From Micromonospora sp. H61 (GTDB lineage: Bacteria; Actinomycetota; Actinomycetes; Mycobacteriales; Micromonosporaceae): DNA of 64,000 nt. The stretch spans positions 41,104-105,103 of the forward strand of contig NZ_JAGPXY010000017.1 of NCBI RefSeq assembly GCF_018070325.1. Reading direction: 5' to 3'. The notes under the pieces were generated by a model. The model did no database searches. It saw only the letters and a program-made list of their open reading frames with translations, and was not told the DNA's origin. Shown here piece after piece: positions 8,638 to 17,718 of this stretch; the stretch's first letter is position 1, and each line of letters opens with the position of its first letter. Made by a program: the position numbers and the translations under genes.

Positions 8638-9558
8638 TCAGAACCGGGCGAACGAGCGGATCGGGGCGCGCGGGCCGTACTTCGGTGCCCGGATGCCGGC
8701 CGCCTCCAGCAGCAGACACACCCGGCCCCGGTGGCCTCGGAACGGCTCCAGCAGGGCCATCATCCGGCCGTCGTCGCCCCTCGGTTCGCCGGCGAGCGCC
8801 CAGGCCACGGTGTTCGGGATGTGGTAGTCGCCCACGCTGACCGCGTCCGGGTCGCCGTACGCGATCCGGACCACCTCGGCGGCCGTCCACGGCCCGATGC
8901 CGGGGATCGCGGTCAGCCGGCGGGTGGCGTCGGCGGCGTCGGTGCTGCGCTCCAGGCGGTCGGCGAGCGCCGCGGCGCGACGGAGCGTGTCGGCTCGGCG
9001 CTGCTCGACCCCGAACGGGTGGAACACCCAGTACGGGGCCGCGGCGACGGTGGCTGCCTCGGGCGGCAGGAGCAGCGGCTGTAACGGGCCGGGAGCCGGC
9101 TCCCGGAAGTGCCGCACCATCGCCGAGTACGCCCGGTAGGCCTCCTTGCCGGTGACCTTCTGCTCGAAGACCGCGCGCAGCAGTCGGGGGAAGACCTCCC
9201 CGGTGGCGGGCATCCGGAGGCCCCGGTGCTCCCGGGCCAGCCGGGCGACCAGCGGGTGCGCCGCGGCCAGTTCGGTGAAGCCGGTCAGGTCGTCGCGCAG
9301 CCCGGCGATCGCGTCGGCGCGGGCGAGGACGTGCTCCGCGCCGGGGCCGTACCCCTCCGCGAGCAACTCGCCGCCAGTCGGTCGCAGCGCGAGCGTGGCC
9401 GGACCGTCCGGGGTGCGGGTGGCCCACCAGAAGGTGCCGGCCGCCACCCGGGCGCACGGATCGTACGGGCTGAAGGTGAGCGCGCGGACCGAGGCGGACA
9501 GCCGGTAGCCGACCGGCGGGCGCAGCACCCTGGTCGCGGCGGGTTCGGTAGCGGTCAC
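8638..9558 (-). CDS. AlkA-type DNA-3-methyladenine glycosylase (HhH-GPD superfamily)
   Basis: Base-excision repair glycosylase that would remove alkylated purines. The helix-hairpin-helix is LTAIPGIGPWTAAEVV, followed by the catalytic aspartate in VSVGDYHIPNTVAW. The N-terminal half fits the AlkA beta domain, with the FEQKVTGKEAYRAY helix before the HhH. I place the start at the GTG at 9558 (VTATEPAATRVL, 306 residues). An upstream in-frame start at 9633 would add 25 residues of unlikely composition. Neither site has a strong RBS. It is a stand-alone gene convergent with the DUF1990 gene. Confidence 0.85.
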   Translation of the reverse strand: MTATEPAATRVLRPPVGYRLSASVRALTFSPYDPCARVAAGTFWWATRTPDGPATLALRPTGGELLAEGYGPGAEHVLARADAIAGLRDDLTGFTELAAAHPLVARLAREHRGLRMPATGEVFPRLLRAVFEQKVTGKEAYRAYSAMVRHFREPAPGPLQPLLLPPEAATVAAAPYWVFHPFGVEQRRADTLRRAAALADRLERSTDAADATRRLTAIPGIGPWTAAEVVRIAYGDPDAVSVGDYHIPNTVAWALAGEPRGDDGRMMALLEPFRGHRGRVCLLLEAAGIRAPKYGPRAPIRSFARF

Positions 9559-9697
9559 CCCGCCACTCTGCCAGGTCACCGTGGGGGCTGGCGACCGCCG
9601 TACCGGTCCGGCCTGGGAACCCACCCCGGACACGACGGTGGCCGGTCGCGCCCTCCCCGGCGACGACCGACCACCGTGCCCTCGTGGGCGACCAGGC

Positions 9698-10345
9698 TCA
9701 GTACGAGTAGCCCGCGCCGCCGGCGTCGTTCGAGCCGCTGTCCGCCGGCGGTGCGACCGCCTTCGGCGTGCCCTTGGGCAGGCAGCTCAGGTTCTTCTTG
9801 CCGTCCGGCTGGACCACGAACCAGGTGCCACCGACGGCCTGGCCCTTCCACTGGCCGGGCTTCTTGTCACCGATGTAGCGGTAGACCGGCCAGCCAGCGA
9901 TGGTGAGCTGACGGGTGCCGTCCTGCCGGGTCACGCTGCCGACCTTGTCGTCCGAGACGCCGGTGAGTTCCGGGTTGCCGTCGGTCAGTGCCGGGGGCCA
10001 CACCTCGGCGCACTTGTCGACGCAGTTCGACGACGGCGGGTCGGCGGTGTCCTTGTCGAAGCGGTACAGGATCCAGCCGTCCTGGTCGGTGACCACCTTG
10101 CCCATCCGGGCGACACTCTTACCGACCAACTTCTCCGTCAGGTCGACGTCCGCGGGCGGGGCGTCGGCGGCGGACGCCTCCGCGGAAGCCGATGCCTCAG
10201 GTTCAACCGTCGCGGTGGGCTCGGCCGCGGCGACGGCGACCGGCTCGGCCGCGCTCGAGTTCGCCCCGTCGTAACCCGCGGGAGCGCAGGCCGTTAGTGC
10301 GACCATCGCGCTCGCGACGATGACGGTCCGCTTCATCTGTGCCAC
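9698..10345 (-). CDS. Lipoprotein with COG4315-type secreted repeats
   Basis: 215 residues. The signal peptide ends in a lipobox (LTAC, Cys at residue 20 from the GTG start). A low-complexity Ala/Glu/Pro/Ser linker follows to about residue 65. Two repeats typical of secreted-repeat lipoproteins then occur: DQDGWILYRFDKDT with SSNCVDKCAEVWPP, and IAGWPVYRYIGDKKPGQWKGQ with GGTWFVV. Homologues sit on the outer face of the membrane; their function is poorly defined, with some proposed redox roles. GAGGAGG lies 4 nt before the GTG at 10345; an in-frame ATG at 10336 is the alternative. Confidence 0.85.
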   Translation of the reverse strand: MAQMKRTVIVASAMVALTACAPAGYDGANSSAAEPVAVAAAEPTATVEPEASASAEASAADAPPADVDLTEKLVGKSVARMGKVVTDQDGWILYRFDKDTADPPSSNCVDKCAEVWPPALTDGNPELTGVSDDKVGSVTRQDGTRQLTIAGWPVYRYIGDKKPGQWKGQAVGGTWFVVQPDGKKNLSCLPKGTPKAVAPPADSGSNDAGGAGYSY

Positions 10346-10371
10346 GTGCCCTCCTCATTCTTGACAGTTCA

Positions 10372-10399
10372 CCCATAGGTACGGCGGGCAGGCTGTCAA
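10372..10399 (-). promoter_or_regulatory. Sigma-70-type promoter for the lipoprotein gene
   Basis: On the minus strand TTGACA (10394-10399) and TATGGG (10372-10377) are separated by 16 bp and lie about 27 bp before the lipoprotein start. About 30 bp further upstream, GGAAAC (10446-10451) and CGT (10428-10430), 15 bp apart, weakly resemble an ECF-type promoter. Confidence 0.5.
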
Positions 10400-10498
10400 G
10401 GTTGAAGTAGTAACAGTGGTCAATTTCACGTAAACCGATTGAACCGTTTCCGGCCGCCATGCGTACGCCCCCGCGAGGGATCCTGCGCCCAACGACAG

Positions 10499-10535
10499 AT
10501 CGGCGCCGGTCATTGTCACAATGACCGGCGCCGAT
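10499..10535. terminator. 18-bp perfect stem-loop after the anti-sigma gene
   Basis: ATCGGCGCCGGTCATTGT (10499-10516) and its exact reverse complement (10518-10535) are separated by one base; the real loop would be formed by opening the last pairs. It sits 14 bp past the anti-sigma stop. There is no U-tract, as is common in actinomycete terminators. Confidence 0.75.
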
Positions 10536-10548
10536 GCGGCAGGCACTC

Positions 10549-11331
10549 TTACATGGGTACGGTGACCAGCGGACTCGCCACGCCGTTGGCATCCACCGAC
10601 TGCACCTGGAGCTGCTTGATGTCCTTCGGTAGAGCCGACGTCGAGGCGCTCAGCTCAAGACCCTGCGGCCGGGTGTTGGTGCCATAGCCGCCCTCCGGCA
10701 CCGACCAGGTCGAGATGACCTCGGTGGTGGCGTTCTTGCGTACCACCACCAGTCGGCAGATACGTGGGCCGGGCAGCTTCCGCAGGCTGAAATTGATCCG
10801 GGTGCCATAGTCCTTGGTCACCAGGAACATGGTGGTCTGCACACCGGTGGTCGGGTCGGTCGCCTCGACCTGGTCGCCCTCCACCTCGGTGCCGCCCACA
10901 CCCGGGCCGCTCGGCGCGGCCGTCGGCACGCTCGTCGGCGGGTCGTTCGGCGCGCTCGGCGTCGACTCGGCAAGCACCCCCGGCGCTTGCCCGTTGCCGG
11001 TCACGCTGACGAAGCCGTACCCGGTCAGACCGCCGAAGACCACCACCGCGGCGGCCGTCGCGAGCATGTGACGAAACCGGGTACGCCGCCGGTCGGCCCG
11101 GACCGCGCCGAGCGTCCGGTCCAGCAGGGCCGGGTCGGTCGCCGTCTGCTCCAGCGCCATCATCGTCTCGCCGTCGATGTCGGACAGCAGCCCGACCACC
11201 GGCACCATCGTCTCCAACTCGGCCGCGCACGCCCAGCAGGTGGCGAGATGCTCCTCGAACCGCTCAGTGTCCTGCTCGTCGAGCACACCGAGCGCGTACG
11301 CCGCGACGTCCATGTGGTCCGGCCGGCTCAT
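10549..11331 (-). CDS. Zinc-binding anti-sigma factor
   Basis: 260 residues. The N-terminus holds the ZAS signature H-x3-C-x2-C (His28, Cys32, Cys35 in EEHLATCWACAAEL). One membrane helix follows at about residues 88-110 (MLATAAAVVVFGGLTGYGFV), then a Pro/Ser/Thr-rich extracytoplasmic linker and a beta-rich C-terminal domain. It would hold the cognate ECF sigma at the membrane until a signal releases it. Its ATG overlaps the sigma stop by 4 bp, the standard pairing. The extracytoplasmic domain (TTMFLVTKDYGTRINF ... CRLVVVRKN) suggests sensing of an envelope cue, unknown here. Confidence 0.88.
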   Translation of the reverse strand: MSRPDHMDVAAYALGVLDEQDTERFEEHLATCWACAAELETMVPVVGLLSDIDGETMMALEQTATDPALLDRTLGAVRADRRRTRFRHMLATAAAVVVFGGLTGYGFVSVTGNGQAPGVLAESTPSAPNDPPTSVPTAAPSGPGVGGTEVEGDQVEATDPTTGVQTTMFLVTKDYGTRINFSLRKLPGPRICRLVVVRKNATTEVISTWSVPEGGYGTNTRPQGLELSASTSALPKDIKQLQVQSVDANGVASPLVTVPM

Positions 11332-11888
11332 TCTGTCACCCCCCGCTCCTGCAGAGCCGTGCGCAGCGCGCGCAGCGCGTAGTAGACCCTCGACTTGGCG
11401 GTGCCGAGCGGCAGGCCCAACTCCTCGGCGGCCTCCGGCACCGTCCGCCCCCGGAAGTACGTCGAGATCAGAATCTCCCGGTGCGACTGACTGAGCGTCC
11501 GCAGCGCGTCCGCCACCGTCATGGTCCGCAGCACCCGGTCGGTGCTGTCCGCCTCGGCGAACGCGGTGAGGTCCCGGTCGTACGTCTCCGGCGGCCGGGC
11601 CTCCTGGCTGCGGTGCTCGTCGATGGCGATGCGGCGGGCCACAGTGACCAGCCACGGCCGCAGCGAACCCTGCCCCTGGGTGCCCAGACGGTGCGCGTTG
11701 CGCCAGGCCCGCAGCAGCGTCTCCTGGACGATGTCCTCCGCGCGCTGCCGGTCCCCCCCGGTGAGGCGCATGACGAACATCAGCAACGGGCCGGCGTGCT
11801 CGGCATAGAGCTGACGGATCAACTGGTCGGAGTGGCTGGCCTCGGTCGTCGTCGCCTGATGGCGCCCGGGCGCCGGTCGCGGCGTCAC
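11328..11888 (-). CDS. ECF-family RNA polymerase sigma factor
   Basis: 186 residues from the GTG at 11888. Region 2 is recognisable as YAEHAGPLLMFVMRLTGG ... AEDIVQETLLRAWRN, and region 4 as LSQSHREILISTYFRGRTV ... LPLGTAKSRVYYALRAL with its helix-turn-helix. A short variable linker (ETYDRDLTAFAEADSTDRV) joins them. The frame stays open far upstream, but that part overlaps the next gene's antisense and is not expected to code. Translation is coupled to the anti-sigma gene. Confidence 0.88.
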   Translation of the reverse strand: MTPRPAPGRHQATTTEASHSDQLIRQLYAEHAGPLLMFVMRLTGGDRQRAEDIVQETLLRAWRNAHRLGTQGQGSLRPWLVTVARRIAIDEHRSQEARPPETYDRDLTAFAEADSTDRVLRTMTVADALRTLSQSHREILISTYFRGRTVPEAAEELGLPLGTAKSRVYYALRALRTALQERGVTE

Positions 11889-12145
11889 CGGACCATTCTG
11901 GCGAGGCGTCGCCCGCGCGTCGACCCCCCGGGCAGACGAGGTTGACCGTGACGAGGGCCGCGCCGACAACCAGTCAGCGCGTACCGCGTCGCCATGCCAA
12001 CCGGCCGCCACCGCGTGCATGCAGACCTCCGGGATGTCCGTGACCAACGCCGGCCCACGAGGTGGGCCGCCCGGTGGTACGCAGCGCCGACCCCAGCGGA
12101 TCAACGAACGACGAAAAAACTTCCCCGCCGCTGTCGAGTGGACGG

Positions 12146-13003
12146 TCAGCGGCGAACCGAGAACAGCCCCGGCGGTGGCGGATCGGAGCCGGTCGCGTCG
12201 GCGTCCCGCACCACCTGCGCGCCACCGACGAAACGGTCCAGGTCGTCGCCGGCCACCACCCGGCCGGGGAACCAGTCGCCGGCAGCGCGTCTGGTCAGCT
12301 CCGGCACCGGTGGTGTGGACCGCCCGGCGACCAGCACCAGATTGCCGTACCGGCGCCCCCGCAGCACCGCCGCGTCCCCGACCAGACAGGCCTGCGGCAG
12401 CACCGAACGGACAGTGGCTACCTGCCCACGGGCGTGCCGCAGCGGCGGACCGTCGGCCAGGTTCGCCAGGTACCAACCGCCGGGGCGAAGCACCCGGGCC
12501 ACCTCGGCCGCGTACTCCACCGACGTGAGGTGGGCCGGCGTACGCGCACCGGCGAACACGTCGGCGACCACCACGTCGTAGCTGGCCTCCCGGGTGGACG
12601 CCAGCACCGCCCGGGCGTCCTCCACCCGTACCCGCAAACGGGCGTCGGACGGCCACGGCAGCGCCCGTCGAACCAGTTCCACCAGCGCACCGTCCACCTC
12701 GGACACCCGCTGGGTAGACAGGGGTCGGGTGGCGGAGACGTACCGGGGCAGGGTCAGCGCGCCGCCACCCAGATGCAGCACCCGCAGCGGCGCACCGGCC
12801 GGTGCGATCAGATCCACGGCGGCGGCCAACCGTCGCACGTACTCGAACTCGAGGTGAGTGGGGTCATTCAGGTCGACGTGCGACTGCGGCGCGCCGTCCA
12901 GCAGCAGCGTCCACGAGCCGGCCCGGTCCGGATCCGGCACCAACTCCGCCAGCCCGGTGTCCACCTGCTCGACCACCCGGTCACCCGCCCGTTTACGCCC
13001 CAC
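12146..13003 (-). CDS. Spermidine synthase-like Rossmann-fold protein
   Basis: 285 residues from a GTG. The fold is that of spermidine/spermine synthases and class I methyltransferases: glycine-rich VLHLGGGALTLPRYV binding the aminopropyl or methyl donor, acidic VSEVDGALVELV, VRVEDARAVL, then YDVVVADVFAGARTPAHL where true spermidine synthases carry their catalytic Asp. Many actinomycetes carry such proteins without a polyamine operon, so the substrate is uncertain. It lies 18 bp after the NurA-like gene's stop in the same direction and may be a distal member of that operon. Confidence 0.78.
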   Translation of the reverse strand: MGRKRAGDRVVEQVDTGLAELVPDPDRAGSWTLLLDGAPQSHVDLNDPTHLEFEYVRRLAAAVDLIAPAGAPLRVLHLGGGALTLPRYVSATRPLSTQRVSEVDGALVELVRRALPWPSDARLRVRVEDARAVLASTREASYDVVVADVFAGARTPAHLTSVEYAAEVARVLRPGGWYLANLADGPPLRHARGQVATVRSVLPQACLVGDAAVLRGRRYGNLVLVAGRSTPPVPELTRRAAGDWFPGRVVAGDDLDRFVGGAQVVRDADATGSDPPPPGLFSVRR

Positions 13004-13021
13004 CGGAACCAGTATCCGCGC

Positions 13022-13981
13022 TCATCGGGCGGCGCGGGCCGCGGCGGTCAACGCACGGTGCAGCAGCCGGGAGTCGCCGAGCAGGGCCCGCAGTCGGCGC
13101 TCCAGGCCGGCGATCGGGATCAGGTTCTGCGGGGCCCGCGGATCCTTGTACGGGGTGGAAGCGAAGCGGGGCAGGGTCACCAGGGACAGGTCGGCCAGCT
13201 CGATCGCCGCCTCGACGGGCAGGTCGGCGGAGCACTCCACCCGAACGACGCCCGCCCACGGCGCGCCGATCGCCACCGGAAGCCGCAAATACCACGACCA
13301 ACCACCCCAGGCGGTGCCGAGCCGGAACACCGGGGACCGCTCACCCGACGCCATACCCGTCACCACAGCGGTCAGCCGGGCATCCAGGTACTGACTGTGC
13401 TGGGTCTTGATGTAGCCCAGGGTGCGCGGCAACTGCCGACGACTGCGCAGCGGGCCGTCCACCACCAACAGGTCACCGTCGACCCGGGCGGCGTCGGACA
13501 CCGCCACCTCCAACGCGGTCAGCGGGCCCTGCACGGCGGCCGGCAACTTCGCCAGCTCACCGGTGCCACCCACCCGGTGCACCGGGTAACGGATTGCTCC
13601 CGCCACCACGTCCTGCGCCGACGGGCTCGCCGTGAACAGGCCCCGACCGACCCGGGTGCCCGCCAACTGCGCCGCACCCCGCCCCAGGTCACACCGGACG
13701 ACCCCGGCCGCGTACGAGGCGGCCAACCCGGGGAACGACAGGCCGTCGGTCTCCGCCGTCCAGATGCTCGCGTCGATGCGGCGAACCCCGTCGACAAGCA
13801 ACACCACGTCGGGCGCCCGCACCCCCGGGCGTACCCCGATCGCCCGCCAGTCCACGGCGGGCAACTCCACGTCCGCGTCGACCTGCGCGCTGCTCGGCGC
13901 GGCCGGCCCGGCGGCGGACGCCTCGAACGACGCCCCGTACGCCGGATCCCACGAATCCACGAAGAACGCGGCGTCACTCAC
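13022..13981 (-). CDS. nurA: NurA-domain nuclease
   Basis: 319 residues from the GTG at 13981 (VSDAAFFVDSWDP). NurA nucleases degrade DNA ends with a partner HerA pump. Family landmarks visible here are an early acidic LLVDGVRRIDASIW, a second conserved strand DLLVVDGPLRSRR, the lysine-bearing PRTLGYIKTQHSQYL, and a C-terminal LRLPVAIGAPWAGVVRVE strand set. It is the last gene of a herA-sbcD-sbcC-nurA run on the minus strand, which strengthens the assignment. 96 bp separate it from sbcC, occupied by a short repeated sequence rather than an RBS-like leader. Confidence 0.75.
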   Translation of the reverse strand: MSDAAFFVDSWDPAYGASFEASAAGPAAPSSAQVDADVELPAVDWRAIGVRPGVRAPDVVLLVDGVRRIDASIWTAETDGLSFPGLAASYAAGVVRCDLGRGAAQLAGTRVGRGLFTASPSAQDVVAGAIRYPVHRVGGTGELAKLPAAVQGPLTALEVAVSDAARVDGDLLVVDGPLRSRRQLPRTLGYIKTQHSQYLDARLTAVVTGMASGERSPVFRLGTAWGGWSWYLRLPVAIGAPWAGVVRVECSADLPVEAAIELADLSLVTLPRFASTPYKDPRAPQNLIPIAGLERRLRALLGDSRLLHRALTAAARAAR

Positions 13982-14000
13982 CGGCCGGACCGTTCCATCC

Positions 14001-14080
14001 GCGCTGCACCCCTCGCGCTCACCGGGCTGGCCCTTCGTTCGCGACTGCGGGGCTCCGCTGCGCTGCACTCCTCGCGCTCA
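14001..14080 (-). repeat. Intergenic repeat between sbcC and nurA
   Basis: On the minus strand a 21-bp unit beginning TGAGCGCGAGG occurs at 14060-14080 and again with one mismatch at 14001-14021. The first copy begins at the sbcC stop codon and continues into GAGCCCCGCAGTCGCGAAC (about 14038-14056). The same 19-mer, preceded by a similar TGAGCGC-AGGAGTG start, occurs in the bioF-bioD gap at 40292-40342. Confidence 0.7.
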
Positions 14081-16552
14081 CCGGCCCGTCCGCTCCACGC
14101 GCGCGGACCGGGCATCCTTGCGCACCTCGAAGCGGACCGGGATCCGCTCGGCCAACGCCGGCACGTGGGTGACCACGCCGACCATCCGATCGCCCCGGGC
14201 CGCCAGGTTCTCCAGGGTCGCCGCCACCGTGTCCAGGGTGGCGGCGTCGAGCGTGCCGAAACCCTCGTCCAGGACGATCGACTCCAGGCTCGCCGCCGTG
14301 GTGGACATCCCGGCCAACTGCTCGGAGAGCGCCAACGCCAGCGCCAGCGACGCCTGGAACGTCTCACCCCCGGACAGGGTGCGCACGCCGCGACGCAGCC
14401 CCGCGTCATGGTGGTCGACCACCACGAACTCGCCCTTGTCGTGCACCAGCTCGTACTGCCCGGAGGACAACTCGCGCAGGATCCCCGACGCGCCGTCGAC
14501 CAACAGGTCCAGCGCCTCGGCCAGCAACCACCGCTCGAAGTTGTTGGCCCGCAGGTGCCCGGCGAGCGCGCGCGCCACCTGCGCCTCCCGCTCGTGCCCC
14601 GCCCGCTGCTCGCGCAACGTCCCGGCCTGCTCGCGACGCTCGTGCAGCCGCCGCCGGTCGGCGTCGGCCCGCTCCACCGCCACCGTCGCCGCGTGCACCG
14701 GGTCGTCCCCGACCGGCACGTCGGCGGCGGCGAAGATGCCCGCGATGGCCCGCTGCACGCCGTCGGCCACCGACTCGGCCTGCGCCACGGCGGCGGCCCG
14801 ACCGGCCCGCTCGGCGCGGCGGCGGTCCGCCTCGGTGGTCGCCCACTCGGTCAGCGCCGCCCACGCGGCAGCCACGTCGTCCCGATCGGTCGCCGGTGGG
14901 CCGAACCGCGCCAACCCGTCCCGGGCGGTGTCAAAGGCCCGCCACGCCGCCCGCAGCCGCTCCTCGGCGGCGTCCACAGCGGCCCGGGCCTGCCGAGCGG
15001 CCTCGCGGCCGGCCCGGACCGCTGTCGCCGCCTCCTCCAACGCGCGTCGCAGCCGGGCGTGCTCCGCCAACTCCCGGCGCAAGACGGCCGGCTCGGCCGC
15101 ACCGGAGAGCTGCCCGTCCAGCTCGGCCAGCCGGGCCTCCACCTGCTCCTGCCGGGCGCGCGCCTGCACCAGCAGCCGCTCCAGCTCCCGCGCCGCCGTG
15201 TCCCGCTCCTGCACTGTCGCCTGCGCCGCCTTGGTCGCGGCCCGCGCGGCCTTGCCCGCCGCCGTCGCGGCGGCCACCGCCGAATCGGCCGGCACCGCCG
15301 GCACCTCGGCCACCGGCTGCTCGCACACCGGGCACGCCGCACCGGCATGCAGGTGCACCCGCAGGCTCACCGCCAGGTCGGTGGCCTTCGCCTCCTCGTG
15401 CGCCCGGAAGGCCGACTCCAGCTCGGTGTCGGCCCGCTCGGCGACCACCCGCGCGGCCGCCAGCGCCGCCACCGCGGCCGCGTGCTCGTCACTCGCCGCG
15501 CGTACCGTCGCCCGGACCGTGTCGGCCTCGCCGGACAGCCGATCCCGATCGTCGTACGCCCGCAGTTGCAGTCGCAGCGCGCTCTCGTCACCGGCGGCGG
15601 CCAGCTCGCCGCGCAGCTTGTCCTCCCGCTCCTCGGCCAGCGACACCCCGGTCGCCGCCGCCTCGGCGTCGGCCCGCGCCGCAGCGACCGCGCGAGCGAC
15701 AGCGGTCACCCCAGCCGGGGCGCGCACCCCGGTCAGCACTGTCAGCTCGCCGTCCAGCGCGGTCAGCGCCGCCGCGGCCTCCCGTGCGGTGACCCGGGCC
15801 GCCGCCAGCTCCGGCACCGCCTCGGCCACCGCCGCCGCCAGCTCGGCCATCCGCTCCACCCGGGCGTCGGCCTCGGCCACCGACTCGTCGTCCACGCCGG
15901 TCAACCCGGCGAGCACCTGGTCGACCGCCTCCAGCCGGGCCTCCGCCTGCGCGGCGCGCGCCGTCGCCTTCTTCTGCACGTCCTCGTAGACGCCGAGGCC
16001 CAGCAGGTTGACCAGGATCTGTTGCCGAGTCGCCGGCTTGGCGTGCAGGAAGTCGGCGAACTGCCCCTGTGGCAGCACGACACAGCTGGTGAACTGCTCG
16101 TACGGCAGCCCGACCGCCTCCAGCACCGCCTGCTCCATCTCGGCGGGGGTGCCGGCCACCACCTCGCCGAGGTCGTCCGGGCTCAACCCGGTGTCCAGTT
16201 TGGTCACGTCGAAGCCGGCCGGCATCAGCTGCAACCCGGCGTTCGCGGTCTTCACGTTGCCCCGGCCGTCCCGGCGGACCACCCGGGTCGCCACGTACCG
16301 GGCGCCGCCGGACTCGAAGACCAACCGCACCCGCGCCTCGGTCGCGGACGGCGCGAGCGCGTTCGCCAACCCCCGGGCGCCACCCCAGCGGGGCACCATG
16401 CCGTAGAGGGCGAAGCAGATCGCGTCCAGCACCGTCGACTTGCCCGAACCGGTCGGGCCGATCAGCGCGAAGAAGTCGGCGTCGGTGAAGTCGACTGTGG
16501 TCTCGTCCCGGAAGACCGTGAACCCGGCCATGTCCAACCGCATCGGACGCAT
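14078..16552 (-). CDS. sbcC: SbcC (Rad50-like) exonuclease subunit
   Basis: 824-residue SMC-like ATPase, the partner of SbcD in processing DNA ends and hairpins. Walker A is GPTGSGKST near residue 35. The two long Ala/Arg/Glu-rich coiled coils flank a zinc hook, AACPVCEQPV, that dimerises the arms. The ABC signature is LSGGETFQASLALALAL and Walker B is SIVLDEGFGTLD. The ATG at 16552 overlaps the sbcD stop by one base (TGATG), and MRPMRLDMAGFTVFRDE is the usual family N-terminus. It is shorter than the roughly 1000-residue E. coli protein, as usual in actinomycetes. Confidence 0.95.
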   Translation of the reverse strand: MRPMRLDMAGFTVFRDETTVDFTDADFFALIGPTGSGKSTVLDAICFALYGMVPRWGGARGLANALAPSATEARVRLVFESGGARYVATRVVRRDGRGNVKTANAGLQLMPAGFDVTKLDTGLSPDDLGEVVAGTPAEMEQAVLEAVGLPYEQFTSCVVLPQGQFADFLHAKPATRQQILVNLLGLGVYEDVQKKATARAAQAEARLEAVDQVLAGLTGVDDESVAEADARVERMAELAAAVAEAVPELAAARVTAREAAAALTALDGELTVLTGVRAPAGVTAVARAVAAARADAEAAATGVSLAEEREDKLRGELAAAGDESALRLQLRAYDDRDRLSGEADTVRATVRAASDEHAAAVAALAAARVVAERADTELESAFRAHEEAKATDLAVSLRVHLHAGAACPVCEQPVAEVPAVPADSAVAAATAAGKAARAATKAAQATVQERDTAARELERLLVQARARQEQVEARLAELDGQLSGAAEPAVLRRELAEHARLRRALEEAATAVRAGREAARQARAAVDAAEERLRAAWRAFDTARDGLARFGPPATDRDDVAAAWAALTEWATTEADRRRAERAGRAAAVAQAESVADGVQRAIAGIFAAADVPVGDDPVHAATVAVERADADRRRLHERREQAGTLREQRAGHEREAQVARALAGHLRANNFERWLLAEALDLLVDGASGILRELSSGQYELVHDKGEFVVVDHHDAGLRRGVRTLSGGETFQASLALALALSEQLAGMSTTAASLESIVLDEGFGTLDAATLDTVAATLENLAARGDRMVGVVTHVPALAERIPVRFEVRKDARSARVERTGR

Positions 16553-17700
16553 CAGTGCTCGACCTCCTCGAAAAGCTCGTCGAAGAGCTCCCGGACACCC
16601 TCGTCGGCGTGGCCCCGGCTGTCCAGGTAGTCGGCGAACAACTCCCGGGGCGAACGCCCCGAGCGCTGGGCGATGCGCGCGCCGCTGCCCGGGGCGGCCA
16701 ACAGCTCCGGGTCGATCCGGATCTCCAGGGCCCGGGGGAGCAGCTCCTGGATCTCCTCGCGCAGGCCGGCGCGGGGTTGCTCCCGCACGTACACCCGCAG
16801 CCACGCGTCCGGTGCCTCGATCTCGGCGAGCTGGGCGAGGGTGCCCCGCACCGTGCGCAGCGCGCTCGCCGCCGTCACCGGCACCTCCCGTACCCGGGCG
16901 GCGGTGCTGGCCGTCACCTCGACCATCGTCACCGAGGGGATGTTCTCCTGCTCACCGAAGTCCACAGCGAGCGGACTGCCGCTGTACCGCACCGGGCAGG
17001 GGCCCGCGACCCGCTGCGCCCGGTGCAGGTGACCCAGCGCCACGTAGTGCGCGGTGGCCGGAAAGACGGTGGCCGGAACGGCGTAGCCCAACACGGTGTG
17101 CGCGTCGCGCTCGCCACCACCGGTGGCCGCACCGGTCACCGTCAGGTGCGCGGTGACCAGGTGCACCCGGTCCGGTTCGGTGAAACCCTCGGTCAGTCGC
17201 CCCAGCACCCGGCCCAGGTGGTCGGCGTACGTCTGGTTGGTCTCCGCGGCGGTCAGCTCGTACATCTCCAACGCGCGCACCGCGTACCGCTGGGACAGGA
17301 ACGGCAACGCGGCCAGCCGCCACCGCTCGCCACCGGCGGTGGTGCCGTCGATGACGTGCTCGTCCGGATTTTCCCGCACCCCGCCGCGCAGGGTGATGCC
17401 GGCGGCGTCGGCCCACGGGCGCAGCGCGTCCAGCGCCGGGCCGTTGTCGTGGTTGCCGCCGATGGCCACCACGTCCGCGCCGGTCCGCCGCAGCGCCGTC
17501 AACGCCCTGGTGACCAGGCGGGTCGCCTCCGAGCTGGGCGCGGCGGTGTCGTAGAGGTCACCGGCGACGATCACCAGATCCGGCTGTTCGGCACGGGCGA
17601 TCTCGATCACCCCGGCCAGCACGGCCTTGTGCTCGTCGGCCCGGGACTGCCCCTTGAGCACCTTTCCCACGTGCCAGTCGGAGGTGTGCAGGATCTTCAT
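16552..17700 (-). CDS. sbcD: SbcD (Mre11-like) nuclease subunit
   Basis: 382-residue metallophosphoesterase nuclease. The metal-binding motifs are in order: LHTSDWHVGK (Asp8, His10), VIVAGDLYDTAAPS, AIGGNHDNG, LVTAHLT and ALGHLHRAQ. The C-terminal capping domain follows from about residue 250. It forms the Mre11/Rad50-type complex with SbcC, to which it is translationally coupled. The herA stop is 18 bp upstream. Confidence 0.96.
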   Translation of the reverse strand: MKILHTSDWHVGKVLKGQSRADEHKAVLAGVIEIARAEQPDLVIVAGDLYDTAAPSSEATRLVTRALTALRRTGADVVAIGGNHDNGPALDALRPWADAAGITLRGGVRENPDEHVIDGTTAGGERWRLAALPFLSQRYAVRALEMYELTAAETNQTYADHLGRVLGRLTEGFTEPDRVHLVTAHLTVTGAATGGGERDAHTVLGYAVPATVFPATAHYVALGHLHRAQRVAGPCPVRYSGSPLAVDFGEQENIPSVTMVEVTASTAARVREVPVTAASALRTVRGTLAQLAEIEAPDAWLRVYVREQPRAGLREEIQELLPRALEIRIDPELLAAPGSGARIAQRSGRSPRELFADYLDSRGHADEGVRELFDELFEEVEH

Positions 17701-17718
17701 GGCTGTGCTGGCCCCTAG

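Noticed and set aside
12062..16630. A 1522-codon open frame on the plus strand
   Set aside because: It lies antisense to the synthase, nurA and sbcC genes, has the Arg/Gly/Gln-rich composition of GC-rich shadow frames and shows no domain.
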